Shown piece after piece: positions 26,917-41,900 of a stretch of DNA of 64,000 bases. Below the pieces are notes generated by a model, which had not been told where the DNA came from, ran no database searches, and saw nothing but the letters and a program-made list of their open reading frames with translations. A program made the translations under genes and the position numbers. Numbering within the stretch: position 1 is the stretch's first letter; every line of letters starts with the position of its first letter. The stretch is from Vanessa cardui (Eukaryota; Arthropoda; Insecta; Lepidoptera; Nymphalidae): NCBI RefSeq assembly GCF_905220365.1, contig NC_061133.1, positions 13,134,171-13,198,170 of the forward strand, given 5' to 3'.

Positions 26917-29900
26917 GTATGTTATTATTGACACTAAGCATATTAACTAATAGAATTTTGGACATTCCATTTTTTGGGCTCCTAACATTTTTCCGAAACA
27001 GCCAAATTGTTTATTATATTTGTAACGCAGTGCACTTGAACCGTTTATTTAAAATCTACTTATTATTTTGAAATATCTAACAATTAAATCATAAGTATTT
27101 ATGATGATATTTCCAACAAATAATAAATTTAAATTAAACACCAATTAGTTCGAAACGCATTACTTCCGTAATTCGTTTCTAGAGTTGTAAATTATACTCA
27201 CGCCATCTTCAGGAAGCTGCTGGAAGCCATTAAGTGTCATATCCCCTGCGTTTGTATCCGTTATACTATATTTTGATCTGCAACGAGGACAGGCGGATGC
27301 TAGCAGATTATGAACCAGTGAATTACCTTAAAAGGTTCATGAGACTCTAATTATGAAACGTAATGGAAACAGATTGAATGTTACCTTCGTGAGGAATGAT
27401 AACAACTGTCCTGATAATGTTTCATTTCCGGCGATTGGTAATGGAAGCGCTGAATGGTTGATAAGCGTTCGAAACGAGGATTCTTCGAGAGCCTGCGTTG
27501 TTTATTGTACACCTGTTTAGAGATAAATATATGGCCGATTTAATAGTCCCTCGTATCGTTATAGAATGGTGAATGCTTGGCATGAATCAAGTGCTAGGAG
27601 ACGTTTTCAATTATTCTATAAATGTATTCTGCTTATATTTTTATTTATAATGCCATTTTTAAAAAAGCTTAACTAGAAACCTTTTATCAAATATATATTA
27701 CACTAGCAACCTGCCCCGTTATAATATTAGTAGGATGAAATTTTAGGTCATATCGACATATTGATTTCCAATTAATTTCAAATCAATAATTAGAAAGCTT
27801 ATTTAGTAAATATCGCTTATTCACTAACCATTACTAGCGAAATATCAAAATGGCGATGATTGATTTCGAAGACACTATTTCCCATTAATTCGATACGAAA
27901 TGGGATTCAACAGGAAATTCTCGAAGGGAAATCTGGTACAGGCATTAAATGATTCATGCTGTTGACAGATATATTCATAATTGGAAACGTTTTCTCCGAG
28001 TTGTATTATCTCCTTGTAATCATTCAATAATTAGTAATACAGTATATAATTTATCTCGTATTCTAAGATGAAGGAACGTAATGAGAAACACAGGATGTAC
28101 CAAATACTCTGCCACCTGTATAACAGAAAGCATCAAAGTAGCATTATTTAAGAGAAAAAGACTATGACCTTTATAAGTTTATGCTAAATTCTAACTTATA
28201 GTAAACTAGATAATCCTTTTCTCATATTTTGACGTAGTTGTCTAAAAATGTAAAAAAAATATGAAACTATTTGAGACACTAATAATACGTGAAGATTCTT
28301 GATTAATTATTGATATGTTTTAATTATTAGCGTGTGTATAAATAAACAGGCATCTAAACTACTTGATAATATAATTTATCAAAGGCAAAGTAAATACGAT
28401 AGTTGAAACTAAATACAATCCTGGACAAAGCGGTCAGGAGCGTGACGATTTGCATGCGCTGGAACCGGCTCGTGTCCTTGGCTTTCAATTGGCATGTAAC
28501 CTGATAACTGGACTAGCACTCAAAGGACAAATGCATTGTTGACTTGTATAAAGTCGTCACTGTTTATATTTATAACCATATCGCGTCAAGGTATTCGAAC
28601 GATGCATTTTAGATTCAGAGCTCGGACTGATATCGTTTCTGCGACATGGTTCTTTCGGTATCAAAATCGATTCGTATATAAGTGTATGTTTTATTTACTA
28701 AACTAGCAATTCGAGCAAGTATAATTCATTCATTTATATCTTCATTCATTTTCAATTCGGTATGAAGTGGTTACGTATTGAATGATGTAATTACATTTTT
28801 AAATTACGTCTCGTCAAATCGACTAGGAAATGTAATCAATCACACAATCATCACGGTCGCTCATGGCCTCTATAGCTAACGGATGATTAGAGACCAGTGA
28901 TTCGAGATCTGTTTCGATTTCGTCGAACTTTTTATTTAAATACCTGAACTAATGTTGATATTATATTGATTCAGGATTTCCTGAGTTGGTAAACTTAGTC
29001 GCTTTTCAGTTGCTCTTTTTTATTGCGTCAAATTCATAGATTAATGTCTTTATTTTAATTGTCAGTTTATTAGTAAACAGTGATTTATCTCTTTGTATCG
29101 TCATTGATTTGACTTTCAAAAAAACAAGTCACTATAACTTTTGACAGTAAACCCCCCTATTTTGTGTTTTTGTAAAACCATAATGATATAATTATATGAT
29201 TCCTGATGTAGATTTTATTTTATTCTAATTCAGATAATAATTTAACCTTAGTAAAATTTCAAGTAGTAACCACGTAAATACTAAGAGATTGTAAAGATCC
29301 TATTTCGTTAAATTAATTCGAAAAAGTTTTGATAAATGAAGTGTTAATTTGGCGCACGTGTTACTAGCAAATAATACATTTAAAAAGAAATATACATATT
29401 TTAAGACTGTATCAAGCCGAAGTAAGTACAACAACATTAATATAAGAATTCGTGTTGCGTCCTAAATAAAACAAATTAGTGTAACAGGACTCGATTCGAA
29501 CTGAAAGCAATTTTTCAATTGGGTCAATAGTCGATCGGTTCCAGCGAATTTTGTCTGCGACCCAGTTGCCGCAAATACACCATAATTAGATCTGGATGGA
29601 ATTTCTCGCTCTGACTCACTCACTGACTAGAAGTCGTTCATAAACTATTTCAAATATAACCAATTACATTTGGTAAATATAATATCAATATCATACATTC
29701 GTATGTTGGAACAGCAAAACCAAACATTCTCATCACTTTTAAATAGTCTATTAAATTATTATAAATAGTCAGTAACTGTGTCAATAATGGGCTAAAACCT
29801 TCGTATCTTTTGAGGAAGTTTGCATTATACTTATTTTCTGTTTGACGCATATAAAATTCAATGCTTATAAAAATACTAACAAATTTTATTACAAGACCTT

Positions 29901-32900
29901 CAAACTAGCTTATCAATATCATCTCCGTTTTATGACATCTAAAACTCTATAGCTACACTTGCCGCAGTCACGTTTCTGATCTAGTCCATCCAGACATGAG
30001 GTTTATATTTTTGTAAATTCGTTTAATGTCGAATATTCTCGTGTATAAATTGTTATATTTACGTTACTTTTATACACGCAGATTACTAATTATACTTTTA
30101 TATATTTTAACGATTTCAATATTTTAAACTAGTGTTCCAATGGATGTGTGCCAACCATAATTAAAAATCATTCGACACACTCAAATCTTATTGCGAATAT
30201 TTTCATTTCTTTTTTATTGATTGACTGAAAAAGGTACTGAGCTGGTTTGTTTTTGTCTATATATCTAGATCTTTATATCCTATATCTACTAAAATCTGCT
30301 CATTCGATCTGAATGTAGATTTATAATGTATAATCCTCATTAATGTTAGGATCTCTTACAAAATTATGAATGCTTTGGGGCTTACTAGTTATTCCAATGA
30401 TCAAACATATTCATAATATTTCTCTGTATGCTCATTAATGCTATGTTATTAATCTCTTCATCAATTACAACAGATTCTGATGAAGTTGTCATTACATAAT
30501 ATATCACCTCTAAAAGTTAAACTAAATTTAGTCTTCACTAATTAATGTCGTAATAATATTCTGTTAGATCCGACCTAATTGGATCGCCGTGCCCATTGAC
30601 ACCACGAATAACTTTGATCTGATAATGTTAATTAAACTTATGAGTTTTGTGAGATGAAAGATTTTTTTTAATTGTATTTTGTTTATGAAGTCGATTTGGA
30701 AGAATTTTATCATAATTAAGTCTGTTAGTAATTTTTGTTTTGATTGGAACTTATATCGTAATTAACTTTTTGATCTGATTTTTGCGTGAAGATAAGGCTG
30801 TTCACGAACACATTCTGATGCTTCTTAAGACATATAGTCTATAAAATCAAGGCAATTCAAAATTAATCAGAGTTTAGCTTTCAAGAAAGCTACCCATCCA
30901 TAATAAAAGTCAATAATGATACACGTTTGTTAATGCCAAACGTCTATACAATAAAAACTCGACATGAATGAATTGACATACTTGAAATCGAATGCTTATA
31001 AATTTTCAATATCCATCTTCGTAACGAACATTACCAGTAACAGAATAGGAAAAACCATTCGAGATTTGCAAACAAAGTATCGACAACGCGTCATCAAGTC
31101 ATTAATTAGTAGAATATTTTTTGCCAGACCCATCCAGCGGACATACCGGTGTGTGGTGACCATAAACGTTGAGGAAGTGTGGTGAAAATTGTTAGAATTA
31201 ATCTCACCACCGCGGGAACGGTATCAATTAGTCGTGATACGGACACCATAACTAATTTCAGTAGTTGATACCAATTAATTGTCAACTGACTCGATAGTTA
31301 CCATTTTAGACGTGGTCAACTTTGTAGCTCATGAATTAGATTTATCATTTTCTGTATATATTAAAGCTTCTATCAAAACTGAACACGAAATCTCTAAAAC
31401 TATAAAGTGTACGGATTAAAATTCGGTACGAGTTTCTCTAAGAAAGTTGCCTCACGTAAAGTTGACGTTACAGATTTGTAGTAACGATGCGAAAGATCTC
31501 GTTATAGTCTATACAGAAGTTATATAGAGTTTAAATTATGCAAATGGACAATTTAAATAAAATGCCGAAAATAAACGCAACGGAAATCATCCTATATTCA
31601 AGATTTAAAATTAACTTGGTTATTTTCATTATTACGTTTTGCGAGTAGATTCTTGTAGATCTTCAGTCTCGTGAACAAGACATTTGTAGATAATGTCAAA
31701 ATACCAAGCATTACCATCGAAAAATAAAAACCATGGTAGATATCATGTATTAAATAACTGTAATGATTATATATTGTTCGCTAGAAAACGCTGATGGATT
31801 GGAAAATCACTATCAATAATCACAACGTCTAATTTGTGTATCGAAAATTAAAATTGAATGTCAAATCTGTGCCAGTAGGTTTTTAAATAGTATGTTAAAT
31901 GTCTTTATTATTGTTTACTGAATGAAGGTTTCGTAATATGTATTCGTAACTTTTCTGTAAACTAGTTACTACAACCATACATTTAAGTTAAGACATATTA
32001 CATAATTAAGTTATTCGACTCTGTTCTAACTTACTAAAAATAAAGGATTTGAAATGCTATTGCAATAATTGTATCGTGAGAATATACATACAATATTTTG
32101 TAATTGATTTTTAATGTAGATTATTATGTACGATTTGTCATCCCATATCATATACTAAGAACTAATAAAACAGGTATCAGTCATCAAAATTATATCAGTT
32201 CAACGACCGGGTACATCGCCTATCCGCTAACGGGACGGCGCCGGCGCAGGCGCACCGATTAAATTGTTTTATGTTTTCGCCAATTAATTTATACTCAACC
32301 TGATCATATGAGATCATGAGCGATGCGAGAGATATCGGTTATTTTTATTCGTAATGCATAATACAACTATCATTTATTTTCGGTTACAAATATATATTTT
32401 AACTAAAGATTGACTTCGAATTCTTTTCATTATTCGACTTCGGATGATTGCAATTTAGTGATAGAAAAAGATATAAATACAAATAAATTATACCCTTTAC
32501 CACTCAGAAATAATGTCGCTTTGCACCAACAAAAAACTCGGATTCGTTTCCTTATACAATCAAATTTAATAGCTAGTATTAAGATTGCAGATCCCAAAGT
32601 TTTGGTTTAAATCCCGACTCGGACAAAAAAGTCAACATCAGAAATGTTGGAGTAAGAAACTTGTCAGTGTTAAATTGCTGGGAAAGCACGTAAAACCGTT
32701 CTGCGACTAATCTCTCGCTAATCATGTTGTATTATCGGATTATGAGAGTGAGGGTGAGCGTGGAAGTGATTGGGGACACACTCGTGCATCCTAGACTAGT
32801 TCTCAAGATTGGATCTGGATTTGCGTCCTCTAATGGCCTATTAGAATCAATGACAAATGATTTGTCTTTATTATTTCTAGTTATTAAAAAATAGTCTTAT

Positions 32901-35900
32901 TTAAATTTTACCAAAAGATATCCCGATTTCAATTGTTTTACTCGAAATTTATTGGGAAAAAATGGGATGTTCCCAAACAAATAAATTTTCATATCGGTTC
33001 GTAAATGACGAAATTTTGACTTAACAAATTTTAAAATAAATACATACAATCGCATTAATAATCTCCTTCTTTTTTTAATTCGATTAATGGAGCAATAAAA
33101 AGATCTAATTTTAATAAATAATAATTAGCTGATATTTTGACAAATTATAATATGCCTGACAATGTATTTCTGCTCTTGACAATTTCTAAACTATTTAAGG
33201 ACCATTTGATTTGATTCCTTTCTTAACTTTTAATCCTGTCAAATGAAACGAGAGATTGCGTACAACAGAATCGACGCCAGTATGTGCTAATCCCATGTCT
33301 GATATAATTCTAGTTAAGTCAGTCCGAAACTGGTAGTTGATGTAAATTCCTTACTTCGCGAAATGAGTCCAGTCCAATGTTCAGCAATATCCGCTGCTAT
33401 TTCGCGTCGTGTAATAGTAATTACATTCTGCGTGTAATCATTAATTTATTTCGCTTTGACATAAAGTATTTCTTCATGACTACCTTTTCTTGTATGAGAG
33501 GCAGTGTCGTGTAAAAACTAGAAGATGTTCAGTAGATGTTAAGCTGTTACTCTACTAATCATTTGTAATTTATATATATTTTTTGTGCCAAAGTGTCAAA
33601 GTGTATGTCTGAATGATGTCTAATATAGATTTTTATCGGATTGTGGTTAACATATGCTAATGAACCAACATTTGAGTGACCGAGCATCGTGCAACAGTTT
33701 AAAATGATCTCTGCGATTTTACTGTTATGTAGTTCTAAAATGATATAGATAAATTTCATGTTAATGCAATCTGACGATGTGAACTGTATTCCTAATTAAA
33801 TAATTACCTTTTATATATTTCTTACTTGTCCAATCGAAATAAAGTTTTCAATGTGTGCTATTGTAATTATTGGGTACAGTAGTGTGCGTGTTAGACGAAG
33901 TGATGACGCAGCGGTCTGGTTCGTATTGGTTTGCGTCTGTCAACAAATATTCTTCGAAGCTATTTGCAGTAATGCGCTTTCGAACAATTATCGTCGGTTT
34001 CTATTGGTAGATACGTTCTCGTCTCGTCCTGTTAAACCAAATTCGGATGGTGGATTGGAAACTAAACACGAATTGTCGAAGTGTCTCTGAAGAATCTTTA
34101 GATGTCTTTTTAATGACTGTACTTCATACTATATGATTAAATGCCTAACAAAGCCATTAGTTACTGGGAAATTATTTTGTTCTATCAATTTCTCAACAAT
34201 TTTACCGCTACAGAACAATGTTTATATTGCCGTCTCTTTCTTTTGTATTGCATACATATTAAACTAATAGTCGCACGCGGCTTCGCTGACGTTTTTGGGT
34301 GTTGGTTGTCATGTGTGAGGTAAAGCCTATGTCGTTTCTTGAAGTTCGAGTTTGCTCCATACGAAATTTCTTCAAATTCAGACAGAGTTACTTTCACATT
34401 TATAATATTAATATAGATTACTGATATGAAATTGAATAAACTTTCTTTATGCAATTGAAGATTTGACGTTGGTATAATTTGTTAATGGTAATGATTTATT
34501 AATAATTAATCGTTCACAGGGTCGACATAAACGCAACGCCACGTTTCCCGGAGGTCAAACAGCCAGCCTCCTGCAGTCATCGACAACGAGAAGTACGTAG
34601 CATAACCGTAGCACGCACTATAAAATCAGCTTCAAACTATATCACTCACTAAAGTACAACTCGCACCAAAACCACTTAAATCTGAGTCAGAGTGATCTGA
34701 TTTCAGAATACTCCGCAGACGCGTCGACGCTCCGGGACGCTGCGGACTGCAGCGCGAGGCCGAGGTTCTGCGGTGGTACCACCACGTGGCCAGGGCCGAG
34801 AGTGCAGCCGCCGCAGTCGGAGATACCCAGCCTCGCCACACCCACCAACATTGACACCAAAGGTAAGCTAAAAAATCGTACTATTTAATGAAGTACTTTA
34901 TATTACCCAAAGTATATTTCCTACTTCATAGCTCAATAGTTTGGTAATTGTATATATATTTAAACGCATAACAATGCAATCGCAAGTTTATCTGATAAAA
35001 TATTAGACCGTAAAAAAACTGATGGACTGAAGAAAATATTCATCTTCTTATCAACAAATTAACGATTCAAATTTCCCGTTAGCAATAAAACATGTAACTG
35101 GTATTTTTATACGTATTCCTGTTTAAGGACACGTGTCCTTGATAACCCTGGGAATACAACCTTCGGTAGCTTTCATTGAGTCTATTCAAAGACACTCCCA
35201 CTCGTGACATCGGCCCGTATTTCAAATGAACATGCATCTGATATACAGGCTTTAGCAATACAGTTAGAGAGAATACACACGTATGCGCAAAGATACGCCG
35301 AAGGATATCGACGCTACTAAAAATGCTTGACATGTTATTTTTATTGAAGAAAAAAATAAGTACTTGTAAGTGGTTACGTCAGAATATACACGCATTATAA
35401 AAATTTAGTTTGATCCATATTATAAACAAAAGAAATAGGCCCAAAAATGATAATATATTATTGTTAAATTTATTATATTTATTTTTTACGTATCGGTGTG
35501 TGTGGCAAATAATTCACTTGTGTTCCAATAAATCGACGATACATGTACAATGATTGGTATAAAATAATCATTTGAATAAAGTTTCAGTAGCTATATTTCT
35601 GACACCACTATAATATTTTACAAACGATCAATAATTTCCCATATATCAAACGTTTGTTAAATTTTCTTAGACGAAGCATGAAACGATTGGTAACGGACAA
35701 GTGTGTTTATACCTTTATGCAAACATACCTTCCCACTTTAGATGGCGCTCACGCAAATTTGCATTTCAAATTTTGTCCCATAACTTTATAACTGTGGGTC
35801 TTATTAGTGAGCTCTAAATTATTTTGAAACGGAGATTTTGAAATCCAATTATACGAGCTCTTCTGGTGGCATGAGTAAGTCTACAGTACCTAGTCAATCA

Positions 35901-38900
35901 CAGACTGGGTATCGTCTAAACTCTTCTCTAGATCGTCTGATCACTGTGTTTTCTGAGGTAATAAAATCTTGCAACCATAAAAATAACGATAATTTATACA
36001 AAAAAAAAACTTATAATAAAGCCTGTCCTCTAACTGTCTTAGAAGCCTATGTCAATTTACCCAGAACATGAATAAACATGTCATCCTTATGCAAACTATT
36101 GTTGTTATGATAATCGAAATCTTTGTTGCGGGGTCACACAATACAACAAACACATAATATTAGCAGTGATTATTTCATAATTTATTCATCAATCTTGTAA
36201 TGCGTAACATTAATATTGTATCAGAATTTAAAAAAAGAACAAACAGTCAAAAAGAATTATCGTTTTTTTGTAACGTACAACATTATTCCGTTATTTACTC
36301 GTTATAACACTACAACTATTTACGTCTGCAACCAATTTACGCGGACAGGACGATTACGTAATTGCAACGAGCAATCGAATCGGTAAAAATTGCGATACCG
36401 TTCCTAATAATACATTATACATTGCGACTTTTATATTACGAGATGTTTGCGATAACTGTATTTGAGACGCAATCTTCACGTAATTATTCGTTTATCGATT
36501 GCAAGATTATGTTGCGAGACTTTTTTTAATAGATGCGTTAAATTATATTTCAATATACGTATATGCACATAAATTACGCATTCAGAGTTTTCTAAGCAGA
36601 AACGAATGAATGAAAATTATATCTCTGATTCGTATCTTTGACACATTATGACGTCATCAGAAATTCAAACAGTCCAGCGGACGATACCAAATTTTATAGA
36701 ATCTATTTAATCTTGTAATTTAGTATTCTATATGTTTATGATATATTCATAACAAAATATTGTTAGTTTATTGTTCTGTTATCAACATGTATTTCACTTT
36801 TGTGTACATATGTTCCAAAACTTCTCCTCAAAGGGAGAGAAGGCCTTAGCCCAGCTTTGGGAAACTTACAGGCTGTTGTTGTAGTTGGTGAGTGTACATT
36901 GTCAATGTCTCGTGAAAAAAATAAAATAATTATTTGACGTTGTCATACTATTTAAGTAAATTATCACTAGACAAAAAAGAACTGTTAAATTTAAAATTAT
37001 TACTGACTAACTTGCGTTGAAAACCCACCCACAAATAAGTCACTTGTGTTTATATTCGTTACGCAATCACATGCGAACAACTGGACGCATCCTAATATTT
37101 GTGACGTATTTTAATATGTAATAGATGATACTGCAATTTAATTTAAACTGACCCAACGTTTCAAAGCTACTTGTATTCTAAACATTGTCTATCCCGTTCT
37201 TACTTATATATACATATATAACCTCTCGCTTCTCCATCGTGGGACTCAGCCAGTCTATAAATCGCGTTGGGTGACAACAAGTTCTAATTAGGTGCCGTTA
37301 CCTGTTACTTGTATGGGGCAGCGTGAGGAACGGTCCGATACAAAGTTACTGTCAGTCCATGCAAAGTCTTTTTAATGGAGATAGATAAAAACTAGCTTAT
37401 ATATAACAAACAAGAAATAGATAATAATGATAATTAAACAGACCAAGAACAGTTACTCTGTGGTTTAAAGGAACTAACTTGACCACAAGAACAAAACTAT
37501 CACCTGAAAGAAAAGCAGAAAAGATTTTGATTATGCAATCACAGATAAAACATTACACATTTTTTTTTATGTTTAAAAATAGAATTGTCTAATGTATTGA
37601 TGTTCGAATTTTAAATTTATCAATAAATATTGTATACAAATATATATAAACCCTATTTGTGTCGTTTCAAATCGATAAATAAAATCGAAGCGAAATCGAT
37701 TCTGTATTTTATTCGTATGGTCTCGTAGTATCTGGAGTCCACTTTATAATCTGCGCCGTTAGAAACACTTCCAACGCTAATTGATAGCTCGCCCTTGATC
37801 ACAATTTATGCTGCCTTCTGCCGTTTCGCGATGTTTTGTTTATGGTGCAACAGATTATAAATTATTTTAGTATCTGTGAAAGGTAATTTGACCCATTTAT
37901 GTACTGATACACAATATTATATAATATTCGAAGTGTTTGTTAGTTTGTTTGGAAAATAATTAAATATTAAAAATGTAACTTAGTGTAGTAGAATATTAAT
38001 CTTAATTATTAGTTGCTTAAACAAATACCTCTATTTTAATACTATGTATTTAATATGGCATGACAGGCGCAATATTTTAAATCAAAAGGGCAATTTAAGT
38101 CAATATATATTACTGTAGTATTATATATATAGTAATTACCATTTTAATAATTTAAATATCTCAAACATGATCCATGCTATTTAAAGTAAAAAAAATGACT
38201 AGGCTTTATAGTGTCACACCGTTGACTGTTACGTAAAAAATAATTTTGAAAAACTACGAATTATCATTTTATTTACATTTTAAATGTGATGTGTAATTTA
38301 ATTATAGATAAACACATATTTTAATTCATTACGTCCATATTGTTTAGCTTCTGAATTAATAAATGCAGTTTATGTTAATATTAAAACATATATTTATATT
38401 TGTACAAGTTTCTCTTCAAACAAATTACTTATCAAATCGTATATGTAGGGTGTTAACATCTTTGCTTAATAGCAGAGAACATTATACGAGTGTACTCGAA
38501 TGCCTGCATGCGCGTGCGCACCTGGGCGATCTTAATTACAAATCTAACGCATTATAGGTAACCTTTAATTACAGATTAACAGTCACTGCCATGAGTTATT
38601 TAGAAGTGACTAGATTTGACTGTTGACTTATACGTGTTAAACTTAGAGTATGTTCTTTTATTTTAAATAAATCATGCGTGGAGTCTTTGACTATAGAGTA
38701 ATATAAGAAGTATAAATAAGTTTTTACATCGTCAATGGACGTTCAACCAGTCGATATCTAAGATGTCTCTGATGCCTTAATTAGTCTGGATTTATTTTAA
38801 GTCGAATCACAGAAATACAAAGTATTACTGTTTGACGGTACTCGTGCCTTTACAAGGACCTACCGGTATGTTATGCTCAGTAAATATTAACACACTCGAA

Positions 38901-41900
38901 TACGTAATCGTTCACGTTAAACACGTCTTTCAAATAGAATTTAGTTATTAAACCACATCTGTTTATTTGTATTAGTTTTTGGTACGAATAGTTCAAACAA
39001 GGGAGGCAAAGTCCTCATTATAACGAATTTAAAAAAATAACGTTATTTTTCGTTATAATTAACGTTAAAAATGAATTTAACCGAAATCATGTGTACTACA
39101 CCCTTAACTAGAGTGTTGCAATTTTGAACCCGTTAATTCAGTTACAAGTTTCATAATGTAGCTAAACGACAACTTTATAGATAACGATAACAATGACCCT
39201 TATCAATAACTGTAATCTATACTAACAATTAAATAATACCAACAGGCTAAAGATTGACGTTTATAATATAAAAAAAATATATAGACTTTTCCGTTTCGAT
39301 GACGTCACTTTGTTTTTAAATAGGAACGTTCTATATTTTTGGAAGAACATTTCGAGCAAGGAAACAGTCGGTGATATTATAATACTATATTACGACACAA
39401 CTTAGATGCTTATAAATTTCCCACTGCTGGGATAAGGCCTACACTTCCATTAAGGAGAGGGTTTGGAACGTATTTCATCACGCTGTTCCAATGCGGATGG
39501 TGGAATGCACATGTGGCAGGATTTCGATGAAATTAGCCACATGCAGGTTTCCTCACGATGTTTTCCTTCACCGCCGAGCACGAGATGAATTATAAACACA
39601 AATTAAGCACATATATATAGTTGTGCTTGCCTGGATTTGAACCCGCAATCATCGGTTAAGATGCACGCGTTCTAACCACTGGGCCATCTCAGCTCGTTGA
39701 TCTTTATCAAAAAAAATTTTAATCATATTCAATATTGTCAACAAAAATCATTCTGTATAACAATAGTTCACGATATTAACATTAAGTTTATCTGAATTAT
39801 CATAAAATGAATTATAGCGACCTTCGTCTAATAGTAACCGTTGTTGATCGCTTCGATTTAAGCCTCATAACAATATTGAGATAAATCTCGTGAGTGATGG
39901 TCGGTGATCGAATTCCGATACAATGTTTAACGATTATTTATTCGTTTACAATCGATTTATGTAATCGACTTTATGATACAATATATCGTGCTATTTCCGT
40001 GCTGTGGTCCATGGTACCTTAAATTCGAAAACCTGTTTTAATTTGTGTAGTTCCCTATATCATCTAATTTTTATCATAAGATTTATTTTTTAGGCTTTAA
40101 TTAGATATTATAATATTATAAATGTGAAAGTAACTCTATCTGTCTGTCGCTGTTTCACGACCAAACTGCTGAACTGAATTTGACAAAATTTCGTATGAAG
40201 CAAACTTGAACTCCAAGAAGGGACATAGGTTAGTTTTTTTGCCTTTAACATAGAAAGGAAGATCATTTATACATATACTAGGGAAAAGGACCTAAAATTG
40301 AACCTTGTGGAACACCCATTTTTAACGTAGATCCAGAAGACTTTATTCCATTAATGAAAACTTGCTGGATTCTTTGACTTAAGTATGAAGCAATGAGATC
40401 AAGAGCCTTACCTTTAACACCGTAATATTTGAGCTTATAAAGAAGCGTTTCGTGTTCTACACAATCGAATGCTTTAGATATATCACAGAATACTCCAGTA
40501 GCATTCTGTGATTTGTCCCAAGCCAAGTAAATATGTTTGAGAAGCGCCTGACACATGATAACCATTTCCCTAAAACGCAAGCGAAGCTGCGGGCGACTAC
40601 TGGTTAGAAATACATAAGCCAAATTTCACTAGTGTTTTCCCATATCATCTAGTTTTTTATCATAAGATGTTTTTTATAGGCTTTAATTTGATTTTCCTTT
40701 TAATAAATCTTAGTATCTTCTCTATATGTTTTATTCAATAACAGTAAATAATTTCGAATGAACTGTACAAAATTCGTTGAAAAGCTTCAATTGACAATGA
40801 GACGATAAGGAAGAGTGCGGCTACGTTTCACTTTCGCGTTTTGGGTGCGCGCGCGCCGGTGCGTGACACCGCGACGCAACTCAGACAGATCTTTCTTCGT
40901 TTTGTTTGCTAGATTTCTCTGCACTAACGAAAATATCTGAAAATTTCACCAATTTCATATCTTTCTCTCGTGACTCAACCGAGGCTCATCTGTTAAACAG
41001 AGGCTCTAGTTTAGAGACTAGTCTCTTTTTGTGGAAAGTGGATGTATCTTGTCTGACCCAATCATCTCATTGTTCTCTACTGTGTACGCATTTAATCCGA
41101 CTAATGCTAGCGTCCATTCATCATGGTAGAGCCTTGTGCAAGCCCGTCTGGGTAGGTACCACCCACTCGTCAGTTATTCTACCGCCAAACAACACTACTC
41201 ATTATTGTTATGTTCCGGTTTGGAGGGTGAGTGAGCCAGTGTAACTACAGGCACAAGTGACATAATATCTTAATTCCCAAGGTTGGTGGCGCATTGACGA
41301 TTTAAGGAATAGTTAAAATAATAAGTTAAAACTCAATTATAGCTTTACAGATTCGAACCCCCGATCTTCGGTTATCTGAGTATTTTAACCAATTCGCTAT
41401 TACATTGTCTCTAATGGTTCTTCTGTGCAAACAAATAAAACTTTATTCAAATTATTCAAACAATTAAAGTTGATTATTTTAGACCTTATAGCTTTACGCT
41501 ATACGAACTGTTATTGCGAAATATACGGTACAATGTAACCGATGTCTTAATCAACATTCTAATTGGAGAAGAAAGTGTATGTTTGCTCTATAGCCTATAG
41601 TTACGAACATAGAGTTAAGAATACGTTAGAAATGTCATAAGTCAATCTTTAACCTCGAAATATACATGGAAATTAATAATACAATAAAAATCATTTCATT
41701 TTGCTAAACTGATATCTAAATTATATTTTTCATAGCCAGCTTATTATTATTATTTGCACAGATAAGTGCAAAGTATTCTTAACAATCAGAGTATCTAACT
41801 TTGAAACAGCAACCTATAAATAAATTTTAACATCTGTGAAACCGCGGCGTATTATTTATAATGAGTTAATATCAACAATTTTATAACACACAGTGACGAG

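Noticed and set aside
26665..26931. Open frame starting 63 bases before outspread exon A
   Set aside because: The upstream part is AT-rich intron; the acceptor at 26727 and the family match define the exon.
35838..36071. Plus-strand open frame ending in ACPLTVLEAYVNLPRT
   Set aside because: Protein-like in composition, but no ATG at the start, no known family and no splice partners in phase. It is mentioned under the intron only.
40906..41244. Plus-strand open frame of 112 codons
   Set aside because: Its second half is the family-2 repeat (41124-41322), and the start is unremarkable intron.
41343..41410. Possible tRNA gene on the minus strand
   Set aside because: It has a B-box-like GGTTCGAATC, but I see no complete cloverleaf with paired acceptor stem. 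It is better read as a SINE-head relic.
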